A stretch of DNA of 64,000 nucleotides, from IMG/VR virus record IMGVR_UViG_3300017987_000009, positions 27,589-91,588 of that record; one strand, written 5' to 3'. The notes under the pieces were generated by a model that was not told where the DNA came from, made no database searches, and was given only the letters and a program-made list of their open reading frames with translations. This document shows, one piece after another, positions 14,052 to 23,080 of this stretch; the first letter of the stretch is position 1; each line of letters begins with the position of its first letter. This DNA comes from a virus. A program made the position numbers and the translations under genes.

Positions 14052-15402
14052 CTACGACCGCGACTTCGAGCTCGAGGTCCTGGCGCAGTGCCTCAAGGAC
14101 CCGAAGTACCTGCGCGAGGCGTCGCGGGTGCTGGACCGCCGGCACTTCGTCGTGCCGGAGCACGCGTGGGTGTGGCGGCTGATCAAGGAGACCTGGGCGG
14201 CCGCGAGCGAGGTGCCGAAGCCCGCGCTGTTCAAGGCGCGCGCCGACGCGGACTTCCGAGACACCGACGAGCGGCGCGGGTACTTCGACGTGGTGGTCGC
14301 GATGTTCCGCCACGACACGCCGGCGCCGCGCACCGCGCTGGAGGAGCTGCGGCGGTTCGTCCGCACCGCCGACCTGCAGATCGCCATCGAGGAGTCGGTC
14401 AAGCTGCAGGAGCGCGGCGAGTGGGACGAGGCGTGGGACCCGATACGGAGCCTGGTCCGGACGGACGTGCGCCGCACGGGCTACCGCGTGTCGCGCTGGA
14501 TCGAGGAGTTCGACGAGCGGCAGCGGCAGCGGCGCCACCGGCGCGAGCACCCGGAGATGTACCGCTCCATCCCGACCGGGTTCCGCGCGCTGGACCGCGT
14601 CATCACCGGCGCGCAGGAGGGCGAGCTGTGCGGCGTGATGGCCACGACCAACCGCGGCAAGTCCGCGATGGCGGTCAACCTCGGGTTCAACGCGATCTCC
14701 CGCGGGTACAACGTCGTGCACTTCTCGACGGAGATGGGGCACCTGAAGGTGGCGCAGCGGTACGACAGCCGGTTCACGCAGTACGAGTACCGCAAGTTCA
14801 AGCGGTTCGACTTCACCGACGAGGACCTGGCCAAGATCGACGAGATGGTCGCGCGCAGCACGCGGAAGTACCGCGGCCGGCTGCGGATCATCTCGACGCC
14901 GCTGCGCTCCTGCGACATCGACCTGATACGCGGGGTGGTCGAGGACATGCGCGTCGAGATGCCGAGCGTCGACATGGTCGTCGTCGACAGCGGCGACCAC
15001 CTGCAGGCGCGCGGCCGGTTCGAGAAGAAGTACGAGGCGGAGGGCTCGAACTTCTGGGACCTGAAGGACTTGGCGGAGGACCTGGAGATCCCGGTCTGGG
15101 TGACGCTGCAGGCGAAGCAGGAGTTCGAGACCAAGCTCGCGACGACGCGCGCGTCCGGCGGCGCGTACGCCAAGTCGCAGATCGTGGACTTGCTCATCTC
15201 TATCAACGAGCCCGGCGAGCGGTCGCGTGTCGCCGCCGTGACGTCGGACAGCGCGGACGTGCCGGCGCCCACGCACCGCGCGGACCTCGAGCTGTTCGTC
15301 GCGAAGTACCGGGACGACGAGAGCAAGTTCTTCATCCCGATCGAGACCGACCTCAAGCGGATGCTGATCAAGGAGTTCGACGCGATGGGTGGCGCGGAGT
15401 GA
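14044..15402 (+). CDS. DnaB-like replicative helicase
   Basis: A 452-residue RecA-fold helicase. The N-terminal 150 residues are the helical primase-interaction region; SIPTGFRALDRVITGAQEGELCGVM is spread over the domain boundary, followed by Walker A ATTNRGKS (about 203-210), the STEMGH motif that mirrors the DnaB SxEM helix, Walker B VDMVVVDSGDH (about 309-319) and the TLQAKQ sensor region. It would unwind DNA at the fork as a hexamer, loaded by the DnaC-like protein and paired with the primase 226 bases downstream. The ATG at 14044 is chosen because earlier in-frame codons lie inside two other genes. Confidence 0.85.
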   Translation: MADYDRDFELEVLAQCLKDPKYLREASRVLDRRHFVVPEHAWVWRLIKETWAAASEVPKPALFKARADADFRDTDERRGYFDVVVAMFRHDTPAPRTALEELRRFVRTADLQIAIEESVKLQERGEWDEAWDPIRSLVRTDVRRTGYRVSRWIEEFDERQRQRRHRREHPEMYRSIPTGFRALDRVITGAQEGELCGVMATTNRGKSAMAVNLGFNAISRGYNVVHFSTEMGHLKVAQRYDSRFTQYEYRKFKRFDFTDEDLAKIDEMVARSTRKYRGRLRIISTPLRSCDIDLIRGVVEDMRVEMPSVDMVVVDSGDHLQARGRFEKKYEAEGSNFWDLKDLAEDLEIPVWVTLQAKQEFETKLATTRASGGAYAKSQIVDLLISINEPGERSRVAAVTSDSADVPAPTHRADLELFVAKYRDDESKFFIPIETDLKRMLIKEFDAMGGAE

Positions 15403-15638
15403 CGGGCAGGGTGTTCGACTTCGGCCGGCTGTCGTCGGTCGCCGAGATACAGGGCAGCGCGCGCGACTACCTGAGGCTGTGCCGAGCGGCGCCGACCAGG
15501 ATGGCGAAGTCGCTGATCGGGTCGATCGCCCTGGTGCCGAACCCTCGCCTGCCGCCGGGGACCGTCGTGATGCGCGACGCGCAGGTCCGGCTCGTCGAGA
15601 TCGTCAACCTCGACGACGAGGGCGTGGATGCCGATTGA
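15399..15638 (+). CDS. Hypothetical small protein between helicase and primase
   Basis: 79 residues from a GTG that overlaps the helicase stop; it overlaps the primase start by 11 bases. It has a helical N-terminus and a beta-rich C-terminus (LPPGTVVMRDAQVRLVEIVN). No family recognised. Sandwiched position suggests a replisome accessory, which is inference. Confidence 0.5.
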   Translation: MTGRVFDFGRLSSVAEIQGSARDYLRLCRAAPTRMAKSLIGSIALVPNPRLPPGTVVMRDAQVRLVEIVNLDDEGVDAD

Positions 15639-16749
15639 CCCCTCGTCGTGGGTGGAGGAGAACCTCGACGGCGCGCGCAGGCGCGGCGGCTCGTACGAGG
15701 CGACGTGCCCGTTCTGCGGGAAGGCCGGCCACCTGTACGTCAACGGCGAGGAGGGCTACTTCACCTGCTTCAAGTGCGGCGAGAGCGGGCGCGACCTGGT
15801 CAAGCTGATCGCGGAGGTCGAGGGGATCACCGCGAGGGAGGCGCGGCGACGGATGTTCCGCGACGCCGTCAAGTTCAAGCGGCGCCCCGAGTCGGCGGCC
15901 GAGGTGGGCGGGCGGCTGGCCGCGTTGCGCGGCCGCGAGCCCGAGGGGAGCGTCGACATCCCGCCGCCGGCGACGCTCAACCTCGTGTGGGACGGGGCGC
16001 GCTGGCGGATGCCGCGCTACCTGTCGGACCGCGGCGTGTCGCGCAGGCTGGCGCGCCGGCTCGGCCTCGGCTGGTGCGGAGCCGGCCTGTGCGCGGAGGC
16101 GCCGTCCGCGTGCGAGTTCCCGGAGGGGACGCGAGACTGCGTTGAGCAGGACCGCTGCCGGTACGCGCACCGGATCGTGCTGCCGTTCTCTTGCCCTAAC
16201 GGGCGCAGCTTCACGACCAGGTCGACGGCACCCGACGTCGAGCCTAAGTACCTCAACCCGCCCGGGCCGAAGGGGCGGCTGCTCTACGGCTGGCCGCTCG
16301 TCGAGCCCGGCGCGGACGTCGTGCTGGTCGAGGGGCCGTTCGACACGATCCGCCTCGCGTCGCACGGGCTGGCGTCGCTCGCGGTGATGGGCCTGTCGCT
16401 GAGCGGCGCGCAGCGGTCCTTGTTGGCACAGCTGCGTCCGTCGTCAGTGACGCTGATGCTTGACGCGGGTGTCGAGACAGAGGCGCAGGGGATGGCGGCC
16501 GCGCTCGTCGGTGTCGCCGGCGAGGTGCTCGTCGCGCGGCTGCCGGACGGCGTCGACCCCGGCGAAAGCACGCGGGAACAGGCGTGGTCCGCGTTCCGCG
16601 GCGCCGAGCGGTACAGGGCGTCGCTGGCGGGGCGCGCCGCCTCGATCGGCAGGAAGCTTCGGGCTGTCGCTTCGGAGTTTACTCGCCGACGCGGCGGTGG
16701 TAGATTAGACGATCCGGGCTACGGTCCGGGGACAAGGAGGCAGGCGTGA
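15628..16749 (+). CDS. DnaG-like primase (CHC2 zinc finger plus TOPRIM)
   Basis: This 373-residue protein begins with a CHC2-type zinc finger (CPFCGKAGH ... FTCFKCGESG, residues 27-51) that reads template DNA, and then has a TOPRIM fold with the catalytic glutamate in VLVEGPFDTIRL (about 232-243). The usual DxD of TOPRIM reads LMLDAGVE (about 275-282), so the second aspartate is missing and Glu is the nearest acidic residue. A Cys-rich insert (CGAGLCAEAPSACEF...CVEQDRC) between the two domains may bind another metal. It primes lagging-strand synthesis with the adjacent helicase. Shorter than E. coli DnaG (581 residues) because there is no helicase-binding C-terminal domain. Confidence 0.82.
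   Translation: MPIDPSSWVEENLDGARRRGGSYEATCPFCGKAGHLYVNGEEGYFTCFKCGESGRDLVKLIAEVEGITAREARRRMFRDAVKFKRRPESAAEVGGRLAALRGREPEGSVDIPPPATLNLVWDGARWRMPRYLSDRGVSRRLARRLGLGWCGAGLCAEAPSACEFPEGTRDCVEQDRCRYAHRIVLPFSCPNGRSFTTRSTAPDVEPKYLNPPGPKGRLLYGWPLVEPGADVVLVEGPFDTIRLASHGLASLAVMGLSLSGAQRSLLAQLRPSSVTLMLDAGVETEAQGMAAALVGVAGEVLVARLPDGVDPGESTREQAWSAFRGAERYRASLAGRAASIGRKLRAVASEFTRRRGGGRLDDPGYGPGTRRQA
16678..16706 (+). promoter_or_regulatory. Possible promoter inside the primase 3' end
   Basis: TTTACT (16678-16683), a 17-bp spacer and TAGATT (16701-16706) lie about 40 bases upstream of the next gene's GTG and of AAGGAGG. It matches the TTTACT -35 seen at 9536. The score is moderate. Confidence 0.35.
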
Positions 16750-17480
16750 AGGTTCCGAGCTGCGCCGGGACGTACGAGCCCGGCAACGTGGACTGCGACG
16801 GCGGCGGGCGCAAGAGGGAGAAGCCGTGCGCCTGGCGCGACGGCTGCCGGGACTTCAAGGACTGGTGCGCGGACCAGGACGTCGACCGCGAGGAGGCGGT
16901 CGCGGGGTGCGAGTCGATCGAGGCGCTCGAGGCGCGGATGCGCGGCGTCGACCTCGACGAGGAGACGGGGCAGGCGAAGGGCACGCTCGCTCAGGTGTTC
17001 GCGCGCGAGGAGGCGCGCGCCGTCGAGATCCCCGTCGAGTGCTGGCAGCTGCACCTGCACTGGGAGAACCTACTCCGCGACCGGTTCGGAGACGCTCGCG
17101 TGTACTCGCACCTCCACCGGCAGGGGATCCCCAAGGTCGTCGTGACGCCGGGCTCGTTCTACCCGGTCGACCGCGCCGCCCGCTCGCGGTACGTGGTCTG
17201 GTATTGCAAGGCCGAGCGCGGGCTCGACGTCGGGCTGGCGGTCGTGCACCTGGTCGCCACGTTCCGCGACGTCGCGATCCAGCTGCCGTTCGACGAGGAG
17301 CTGCTGCGCAAGAGGCTCAGCGCCGCGACGCTGTCGAAGCTCCGGCCGGAGGGGAAGCCGGACGGGCAGTTCAAGACGATCTGCCGGAGGCTCGGCCACG
17401 AGGGCGTCGGGCTGGCGGTCGGCGTCGTCCAGAAGCTAGTCGAGCGCGGCGACTACGAGCTGCCGAAGTACGAGGGGTAG
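16746..17480 (+). CDS. Hypothetical Cys-rich replication-region protein
   Basis: 244 residues from GTG 16746 behind ACAAGGAGG. The N-terminus has six cysteines in 60 residues (CAGTY, DCDGGG, PCAWRDGC, WCADQ), likely a metal-bound module; the C-terminal 140 residues form a mixed alpha/beta domain with a VYSHLHRQGIPKVVVTPGSFYPV strand region that is not assigned. Expressed after the primase and possibly from its own promoter. No family recognised. Confidence 0.5.
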   Translation: MKVPSCAGTYEPGNVDCDGGGRKREKPCAWRDGCRDFKDWCADQDVDREEAVAGCESIEALEARMRGVDLDEETGQAKGTLAQVFAREEARAVEIPVECWQLHLHWENLLRDRFGDARVYSHLHRQGIPKVVVTPGSFYPVDRAARSRYVVWYCKAERGLDVGLAVVHLVATFRDVAIQLPFDEELLRKRLSAATLSKLRPEGKPDGQFKTICRRLGHEGVGLAVGVVQKLVERGDYELPKYEG

Positions 17481-17482
17481 GA

Positions 17483-18187
17483 ATGAAGCCAGTGGATCAA
17501 GACAGGTTCGGCGACGGCCACGGCAACTGTTTCGCGGCGTGCGTCGCGTCGGTGCTCGAGTTGCCGATCGATGAGGTGCCGAACTTCTGCGAGGGGTGGA
17601 ACGAGGAGTGGTTCGACGAGTTCCTCGGCTGGCTAGCCGAGCGCGGCCTGTCGGCGGTCGAGCTGTGGGTGACGTCGGAGTGGAGGCCGAACCCGGGGCA
17701 GGTCTGCATCCTGTCTGGCAAGTCGCCGCGCGGCGACTTCGACCACGCCGTCGTCGGCGAGTGGACCGGCGAGGAGTTCCGCGTCACGCACGACCCGCAC
17801 CCGTCGCGCGACGGTCTCAAGGGGGCGTTCCTGCAGGCCGCGTACTTCATACCGCTGGACCCCCGGCCGTTCTTCGCGAGCAGCTGGAGGCCCACTGGCT
17901 GCGGCCGATCGCAGGTTGCCGTTGTTTCTTGTGCGCGAGATACGAGGCGAGCGATGAAGCAAGGTGACTGGACAACGATCTACCCGACCAGCAGGCAGGA
18001 CCCGAAGAACCACCTCGCCACGATCGTCACCATGCTGGAACAAAGCACGGTCGTCTACAGCGTGACGACGCGGTGCGGGAGACAGTTCTACTACCCTGGC
18101 AAGCTGAAGAAGGACGGCCGGGGACGGCGTCTGTTCGCCGACTGCAAGGTCTGCCGCATGGCCGCTGAGAGCGACGGGAGGCGCTAG
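17483..18187 (+). CDS. Papain-like cysteine peptidase-like protein with extra C-terminal module
   Basis: The 234-residue frame starts at ATG 17483. Residues 1-130 match a widespread phage family related to C39/papain-like peptidases: GNCFAACVASVLELPIDEVPNF places the putative nucleophile Cys after Gly-Asn, and DHAVVGEW plus THDPHPSR supply the catalytic His/Asp region. The C-terminal 78 residues (from MKQGDWTTIY) contain three Cys (TRCGRQF, DCKVC) and could be a separate gene starting at ATG 17954 in the same frame, since no stop separates them. Target unknown. Confidence 0.55.
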   Translation: MKPVDQDRFGDGHGNCFAACVASVLELPIDEVPNFCEGWNEEWFDEFLGWLAERGLSAVELWVTSEWRPNPGQVCILSGKSPRGDFDHAVVGEWTGEEFRVTHDPHPSRDGLKGAFLQAAYFIPLDPRPFFASSWRPTGCGRSQVAVVSCARDTRRAMKQGDWTTIYPTSRQDPKNHLATIVTMLEQSTVVYSVTTRCGRQFYYPGKLKKDGRGRRLFADCKVCRMAAESDGRR

Positions 18188-18189
18188 TG

Positions 18190-18957
18190 ATGTTCTCTCG
18201 TAAAACGTCCGGGGTGTATCGAATCCTTTGCACGATAACCGGTAAAGAGTACGTCGGCAGTTCCGAAAGCGTCGGTAGGCGGTGGAGCCAGCATCGGACA
18301 GACTTGCGCGGCGGATACCACGCGAATCCGCACTTACAACGAGCATGGGACAAGTATGGGGAGCGAGGTTTTAGGTTGGAGGTTTTGGAGAAGTGCGCGC
18401 CAGCGGATCTTCAGAACCGCGAGCAGGCGTGGATTGACGAGCGTAGTCCGGAGTTGAACATCTCGCCCAACGCCGGACCGCCGTTACGCGGGCGGAAGAT
18501 GTCGAAGGCGCAGCGCGAGAAGCTGCGGCCGTACTGGGACTCGCAGAAAGGGAAGCCGGTAAATCCGCCAGGCGAGCCGTTGTCTCCGCAGCACCGGGCG
18601 AGCATAAGCGAATCGATGAAGGGTAACACCTATCGGCGCGGGAAGGAGTCGAGCGCAGAGGCGAAAGTTAAGTTGAGTGCGTCGCTGAAGAAACATAATC
18701 AGGAAGTTCCTCGGAGCGAGGAGTGGAGAGGCCGTCTTAGTCGATCGCTGAATGGACACATTGTGTCGGAAGAAACGAAGCGTAAGTTGTCGCTGACGCA
18801 GAAAGCGCACCAGGCGAAGCACGGCAACCCGATGGAAGGCAAGGCGCGACCTGATCTTGCAGAGCGTAATCGTCAACGAGTGTGGGATAAGGAGGCTAGA
18901 GAGGCGGCGAGGAGGCGAACTGCGGCAAGAGAACGAATCGACGGGAGGTTAGCGTGA
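18190..18957 (+). CDS. GIY-YIG homing endonuclease (Seg-like)
   Basis: This 255-residue protein has the GIY-YIG nuclease motif at its N-terminus (SGVYRILCTITGKEYVGSS), the conserved Arg and catalytic Glu further on, and several NUMOD3 DNA-binding repeats (for example SISESMKGNTYRRGKESSAE and KRKLSLTQKAH). Such free-standing enzymes cut near their own gene in competing phage genomes so that their locus is inherited. G+C is clearly lower than that of the adjacent polymerase gene, pointing to recent acquisition. It overlaps the polymerase start by 4 bases, so it sits next to, not within, dnaE. GGGAGG at 18177-18182 favours ATG 18190 over GTG 18187. Confidence 0.88.
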   Translation: MFSRKTSGVYRILCTITGKEYVGSSESVGRRWSQHRTDLRGGYHANPHLQRAWDKYGERGFRLEVLEKCAPADLQNREQAWIDERSPELNISPNAGPPLRGRKMSKAQREKLRPYWDSQKGKPVNPPGEPLSPQHRASISESMKGNTYRRGKESSAEAKVKLSASLKKHNQEVPRSEEWRGRLSRSLNGHIVSEETKRKLSLTQKAHQAKHGNPMEGKARPDLAERNRQRVWDKEAREAARRRTAARERIDGRLA

Positions 18958-21900
18958 CCACGAAGCGATCGCCCGAAGGTTTTGTGCACCTCCATACGCA
19001 TTCGGATTACAGCACTTTGGACGGCTGCGCGAAGGTGGACGACTACGTCAAGGCGGCGGCGGAGCGCGGCAACCCGGCGGTGGCGCTGACCGACCACGGC
19101 ACGATGCGCGGCGCGTTCGCCCTGACCGAGTCGTGCAAGAAGCGCGGCGTCAAGCCGGTCTACGGGGTCGAGCTCTACGTCTGCGACGACATGGCGCGTA
19201 GGGGCCTTACTGACGCGGAGAAGAACGCGGTCGCCGGCGGCGAGCAGAACAAGGCGCGGCGTCGCGAGCTGATCAAGGCGGAGGAGGAGCGGGCCGGCGT
19301 GCGTCGCACCGCGCACCTGACCGCGTGGGCGCTGACCAACGAGGGGCTGCGCAACCTGTACCGGCTGACGAGCAAGGCGTGGGACGGCGGCTACTACTAC
19401 CGGCCGCGCGTCGACGTCGACGCGATCTGCGCGCACGCCGACGGCGTCGCGGTCGGCACGGGCTGCGTCGGCTCGGCGATCTACGGGGCCGTGTTCGAGA
19501 AGAGGCCGCGCAAGGCCGACGCGATCTTCGGCAAGCTTGACGACGCTTTCGGCGACAGGCTGTACCTCGAGGTGATGCCGCACAGCCTCCGCGACTACCG
19601 CCAGCACAAGGCGAACCGGCACGCGCTGTTCCTCCGGCAGTTCGCGAAGCACCGGCTGCTCGCCACCCAGGACGCGCACTACATTGCGCAGAAGGACGCG
19701 CGCCACCACGACGTCCTGCTGGCGATCGGCACGCACGACGTGCTCGGCGACCCGGAGCGGTTCCGGTTCGACGGCTCGCAGTTCTGGTTCAAGACGCGCG
19801 AGGAGATGGCGCAGTCGTTCGCGCGCGACCACCCGTACATCGAGCCCTCGGAGCTGGAGGAGGCGCTCGAGTCGACGGTCGAGCTGGCCGGGCGGTGCGA
19901 CGCGCTGATCGGGATCAACCCGCTGAAGTGCCTGCTCCCGCCGGTCGAGCTGCCCGACGGGTTCGCCGACGAGTACAAGTACCTCGAGCACCTGGTCGTG
20001 CTCGGGAAGTCGGAGCGCGGCATGTCGGAGCGGGTGAAGCGGCTGGCTGAGAGGGAGGGCGTGTCGTACCGGCACGCGCACCGCCGGTACGTGGAGCGCG
20101 CCGGCCACGAGCTGAACGTCCTGCGCAAGTCCGGCTTCGTCGCGTACTTCCTGATCCTGCGCGACCTCTACCAGTGGGTGCGCAAGGAGGGGATCGCGCG
20201 CGGGCCGGGGCGCGGTAGCGCGGCCGGCTCGCTCGTCGCCTTCCTGCTCGGCATAACCGACGTCGACCCGATCGAGCACCGCCTGCTGTTCGAGCGGTTC
20301 ATCGCGCCGGGCCGGATCAACATGCCCGACATCGACTGCGACTTCGCGGACGACCGGCGCGCCGAGATCGTCGAGTACCTCCGCGAGAAGTACGGCGAGG
20401 ACAAGGTCGCCGGCATCTCGACGATGGGCGAGATGAAGGGGAGGCAGGCGCTGAGAGACGTGGCGCGCGTGTACGAGATCCCGTTCCAGCGGGCGGCGGT
20501 CGCGGCCGGCGCGATACCCGATGAGCCCGGTGGCGATAGCGCGATCGAGGAGGCGGTGCAGCGGTCCGAGCACTTCCGCAAGTTCCGCGAGGAGTACCCG
20601 ACCGTGGTGCGCCACGCGGCCGCGCTAGAGGGGATAACCAAGACGATCGCGCAGCACGCCGCCGGCGTCGTCACCTCGCCGGTCCCGCTCGTCGACGTGG
20701 TGCCGGTGGAGGTGCGCCGCCCGCCCGGCGGCGAGGTCCGCGTCACGGCGTTCGACATGAGGGGCGTCGAGGGGATCGGCCTGCTGAAGATCGACGTGCT
20801 CGGGCTCAAGACGGTCACGCTCCTCGAGGACGCGCGGCGGATGGTCGAGTCGCGGACCGGCCGCGAGTGGGACCTGCTCGACCTGCCGCTCGACGACCGC
20901 GAGACCCTCGACGCCTTCACCGCGCGGGACTTCGTCGGCGTGTTCCAGTTCGACACGCCCTCGTCCCACTCCGTCTGCGACGGAATGAAGTTCGAGGTGT
21001 TCGACGACATCGCGGCGGTGAACGCCATCAACCGGCCGGGGGCGCTCGCCTTCGCGGACGAGTTCAAGAAGCGGCGGAAGGACGCGGCCCTGGCCAGGCG
21101 CGACGTGTTCCACCCGAAGGTCAGCGAGATCACGAGGGACAGCCTCGGCCTGATGATCTACCAGGAGCACGTCATCCGGGTCCTGACCGACGTGGCCGGG
21201 TACTCGCCGGCCGACGCGGACAAGCTGCGCAAGAAGATCGGCAAGAGCGAGGGCGAGGCCGCGCTCGAGGTCGAGCGCGGGGTGTTCACGCAGGGGTGCC
21301 GCGAGACGACGAAGGACATGGACCGCGACACGGCGGAGCGGCTGTTCGACGCGATCGTCAAGTTCGGGCGGTACGGCTTCAACCGCGCGCACGCCGTCTG
21401 CTACTCGATGCTCGCGTACTGGACGATGTACCTGAAGCGGCACCACCCAATCGAGTTCTACTGCGCGCTGATGCGGAGGGAGAGCGACGCGCAGAAGATC
21501 CAGCGGTACGCGAAGGACGCGAAGGGGCACGGCGTTGACACGCTCCTGCCGGACGTCAACGTGTCCGGCGCGGGGTTCTCGGTCGACTACGGGGCGAGCG
21601 CCGTGCGCGGGTCGCTGATAGAGATCAAGGGCCTGGGCGAGGCGGCGGTCGGCGCGATCGTGGAGGAGCGCGAGAGGGGCGGGCCGTTCAAGGACGCGGT
21701 CGACTTCGTCGCGCGGTGCCGCAGCAAGAAGGTCACCAAGCGGACCGTCGACGCGCTCGCCAGGTCGGGCGCGCTCGACTCGCTCGTGCCGAACCCGCGG
21801 TGGTTCGCGCAGCGGCTCGGCGAGCAGTGGAAGCACTTCGAGCGCGGCCGGTCCGAGCAGGTCCGCATGGCGATGGAGCGGTCGGCGAGCGCGCACCAGT

Positions 21901-22775
21901 GGACGGAGAAGCAGCGGCTGATCGAGGCGGCGGAGGTGAACCCGCTCGCGACGCCGCCGCACCCGCTAATAGACTGGGAGCCGTGGCTGCGGAGGAACGT
22001 GAAGGTTCCGCTCTCCGAGCTGAGCGCGGAGCTGCTCGCCGAGCAGCGTTCCGTGTTCGTCGCCGGCGCGGTGACGGAGCTGGAGGAGCGCGAGGTCGGC
22101 GACACCAAGTCCCTCGACGAGTTCCCCGACGAGGAGGTCCGCGAGGCGATCGGGTGGGGCAAGCCGTGGCTGCGGCTGACGCTGGCCGGCCTGAACTTCT
22201 CGTGCTGGGTGAAGCTCGACTGGCAGCTCGTCGACGAGTTCCGCGACGCGGTCGACCGGCCGGGGCGCGAGGCGCCGGTCGTGCTCGTGAGCGCGCGCAC
22301 GCGGCCGGACTGGCAGAACCTCGACGCGCACTTCGTCGCCGGCCTCGACCGGCTGGCGGACGGCGACGGCGTGGCCGCGCTCGACGGACTGACGCTGTGG
22401 GAGCGGATGTTCGTCAGCCACCCCGCCGAGACGTACCCGTTCGACAGCAAGGCGGACCGGCGCCTCGCGCAGAAGAACTTGGTCGGGGCGGCGAGGCGGG
22501 CGACCGGCTGGTTCTCGGTCATCGGCGTGGTGTCCCGCCTGTTCGAGCGGCGGGACAAGCGGCGGCGGCTGATGGCTTGGCTGGGGATCTCCGGGCCGCG
22601 CGACTACATCGACGTGGTCTGCTTCGGCTCGGCCTGGCCGGAGTACCGCGCGCACATCAAGCGCGGCGCGCTCGTCAAGCTGCGGCTGAAGAAGCTGGAC
22701 GACGGGACGGTCGTCCTCGAGGACAGGCCGGGATCGGTGAGGCTTTACGAGAAGGAGGCGACATGCCGGGAGTGA
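18954..22775 (+). CDS. dnaE: DNA polymerase III alpha subunit (family C, DnaE-like)
   Basis: A 1273-residue C-family replicative polymerase. The N-terminal PHP domain begins FVHLHTHSDYSTLDG with the metal-binding HTH and continues ALTDHGTM. The palm has GPGRGSAAGS (about 417-426) and the catalytic PDIDCDF (458-464, Asp461 and Asp463). Fingers follow with YQEHVIRVLTDVAGYS and FGRYGFNRAHAVCYSML, then a helix-hairpin-helix (IEIKGLGEAAVGAI) and a C-terminal OB-like domain near 1170-1270. Length is close to cellular DnaE (1160 residues). The GTG start overlaps the stop of the homing nuclease gene, so the two are translationally coupled. No sliding-clamp gene is evident in this window. Confidence 0.93.
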   Translation: MTTKRSPEGFVHLHTHSDYSTLDGCAKVDDYVKAAAERGNPAVALTDHGTMRGAFALTESCKKRGVKPVYGVELYVCDDMARRGLTDAEKNAVAGGEQNKARRRELIKAEEERAGVRRTAHLTAWALTNEGLRNLYRLTSKAWDGGYYYRPRVDVDAICAHADGVAVGTGCVGSAIYGAVFEKRPRKADAIFGKLDDAFGDRLYLEVMPHSLRDYRQHKANRHALFLRQFAKHRLLATQDAHYIAQKDARHHDVLLAIGTHDVLGDPERFRFDGSQFWFKTREEMAQSFARDHPYIEPSELEEALESTVELAGRCDALIGINPLKCLLPPVELPDGFADEYKYLEHLVVLGKSERGMSERVKRLAEREGVSYRHAHRRYVERAGHELNVLRKSGFVAYFLILRDLYQWVRKEGIARGPGRGSAAGSLVAFLLGITDVDPIEHRLLFERFIAPGRINMPDIDCDFADDRRAEIVEYLREKYGEDKVAGISTMGEMKGRQALRDVARVYEIPFQRAAVAAGAIPDEPGGDSAIEEAVQRSEHFRKFREEYPTVVRHAAALEGITKTIAQHAAGVVTSPVPLVDVVPVEVRRPPGGEVRVTAFDMRGVEGIGLLKIDVLGLKTVTLLEDARRMVESRTGREWDLLDLPLDDRETLDAFTARDFVGVFQFDTPSSHSVCDGMKFEVFDDIAAVNAINRPGALAFADEFKKRRKDAALARRDVFHPKVSEITRDSLGLMIYQEHVIRVLTDVAGYSPADADKLRKKIGKSEGEAALEVERGVFTQGCRETTKDMDRDTAERLFDAIVKFGRYGFNRAHAVCYSMLAYWTMYLKRHHPIEFYCALMRRESDAQKIQRYAKDAKGHGVDTLLPDVNVSGAGFSVDYGASAVRGSLIEIKGLGEAAVGAIVEERERGGPFKDAVDFVARCRSKKVTKRTVDALARSGALDSLVPNPRWFAQRLGEQWKHFERGRSEQVRMAMERSASAHQWTEKQRLIEAAEVNPLATPPHPLIDWEPWLRRNVKVPLSELSAELLAEQRSVFVAGAVTELEEREVGDTKSLDEFPDEEVREAIGWGKPWLRLTLAGLNFSCWVKLDWQLVDEFRDAVDRPGREAPVVLVSARTRPDWQNLDAHFVAGLDRLADGDGVAALDGLTLWERMFVSHPAETYPFDSKADRRLAQKNLVGAARRATGWFSVIGVVSRLFERRDKRRRLMAWLGISGPRDYIDVVCFGSAWPEYRAHIKRGALVKLRLKKLDDGTVVLEDRPGSVRLYEKEATCRE

Positions 22776-23080
22776 GACAGATGTGCCAGGACGTGCGGGC
22801 CCGGTGCCCGTACTGCGCGAGGTCGCTGGACCTGAGCGACTTCGGCGTCGAGCTGTTCCGCCGAATGCTCCGGGCCCTGGGCCGCGGCGAGCGTGTAGAG
22901 GTCGAGGGGTTCGGCGCGTTCCGCGCGCCGGTCGTGAAGGGCCGCAAGGTGCGGGGGTTGAAGGGCAACGTCCGGCTGACCGCGGACAAGCGGATCATCC
23001 GGTTTAGGGCGTCGGCGCGGGCGAAGGCGCTCGTCAACCAGGCGCAGGCAGAGGACAAGGACAAGGAGGCGACGAAATGA
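22763..23080 (+). CDS. HU/IHF-like DNA-binding protein with N-terminal Cys module
   Basis: 105 residues from ATG 22763 behind AAGGAGG. Residues 30-95 match the HU fold: LGRGERVEVEGFGAF is the GFGxF turn and strand, and IIRFRASARAKALVNQ is the C-terminal helix after the DNA-binding arm, which is shorter than in HU. The N-terminus holds three cysteines (MCQDVRARCPYC), not found in HU, which suggests zinc binding. It would bend or coat DNA near the polymerase. Start overlaps dnaE by 13 bases. Confidence 0.7.
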   Translation: MPGVRQMCQDVRARCPYCARSLDLSDFGVELFRRMLRALGRGERVEVEGFGAFRAPVVKGRKVRGLKGNVRLTADKRIIRFRASARAKALVNQAQAEDKDKEATK

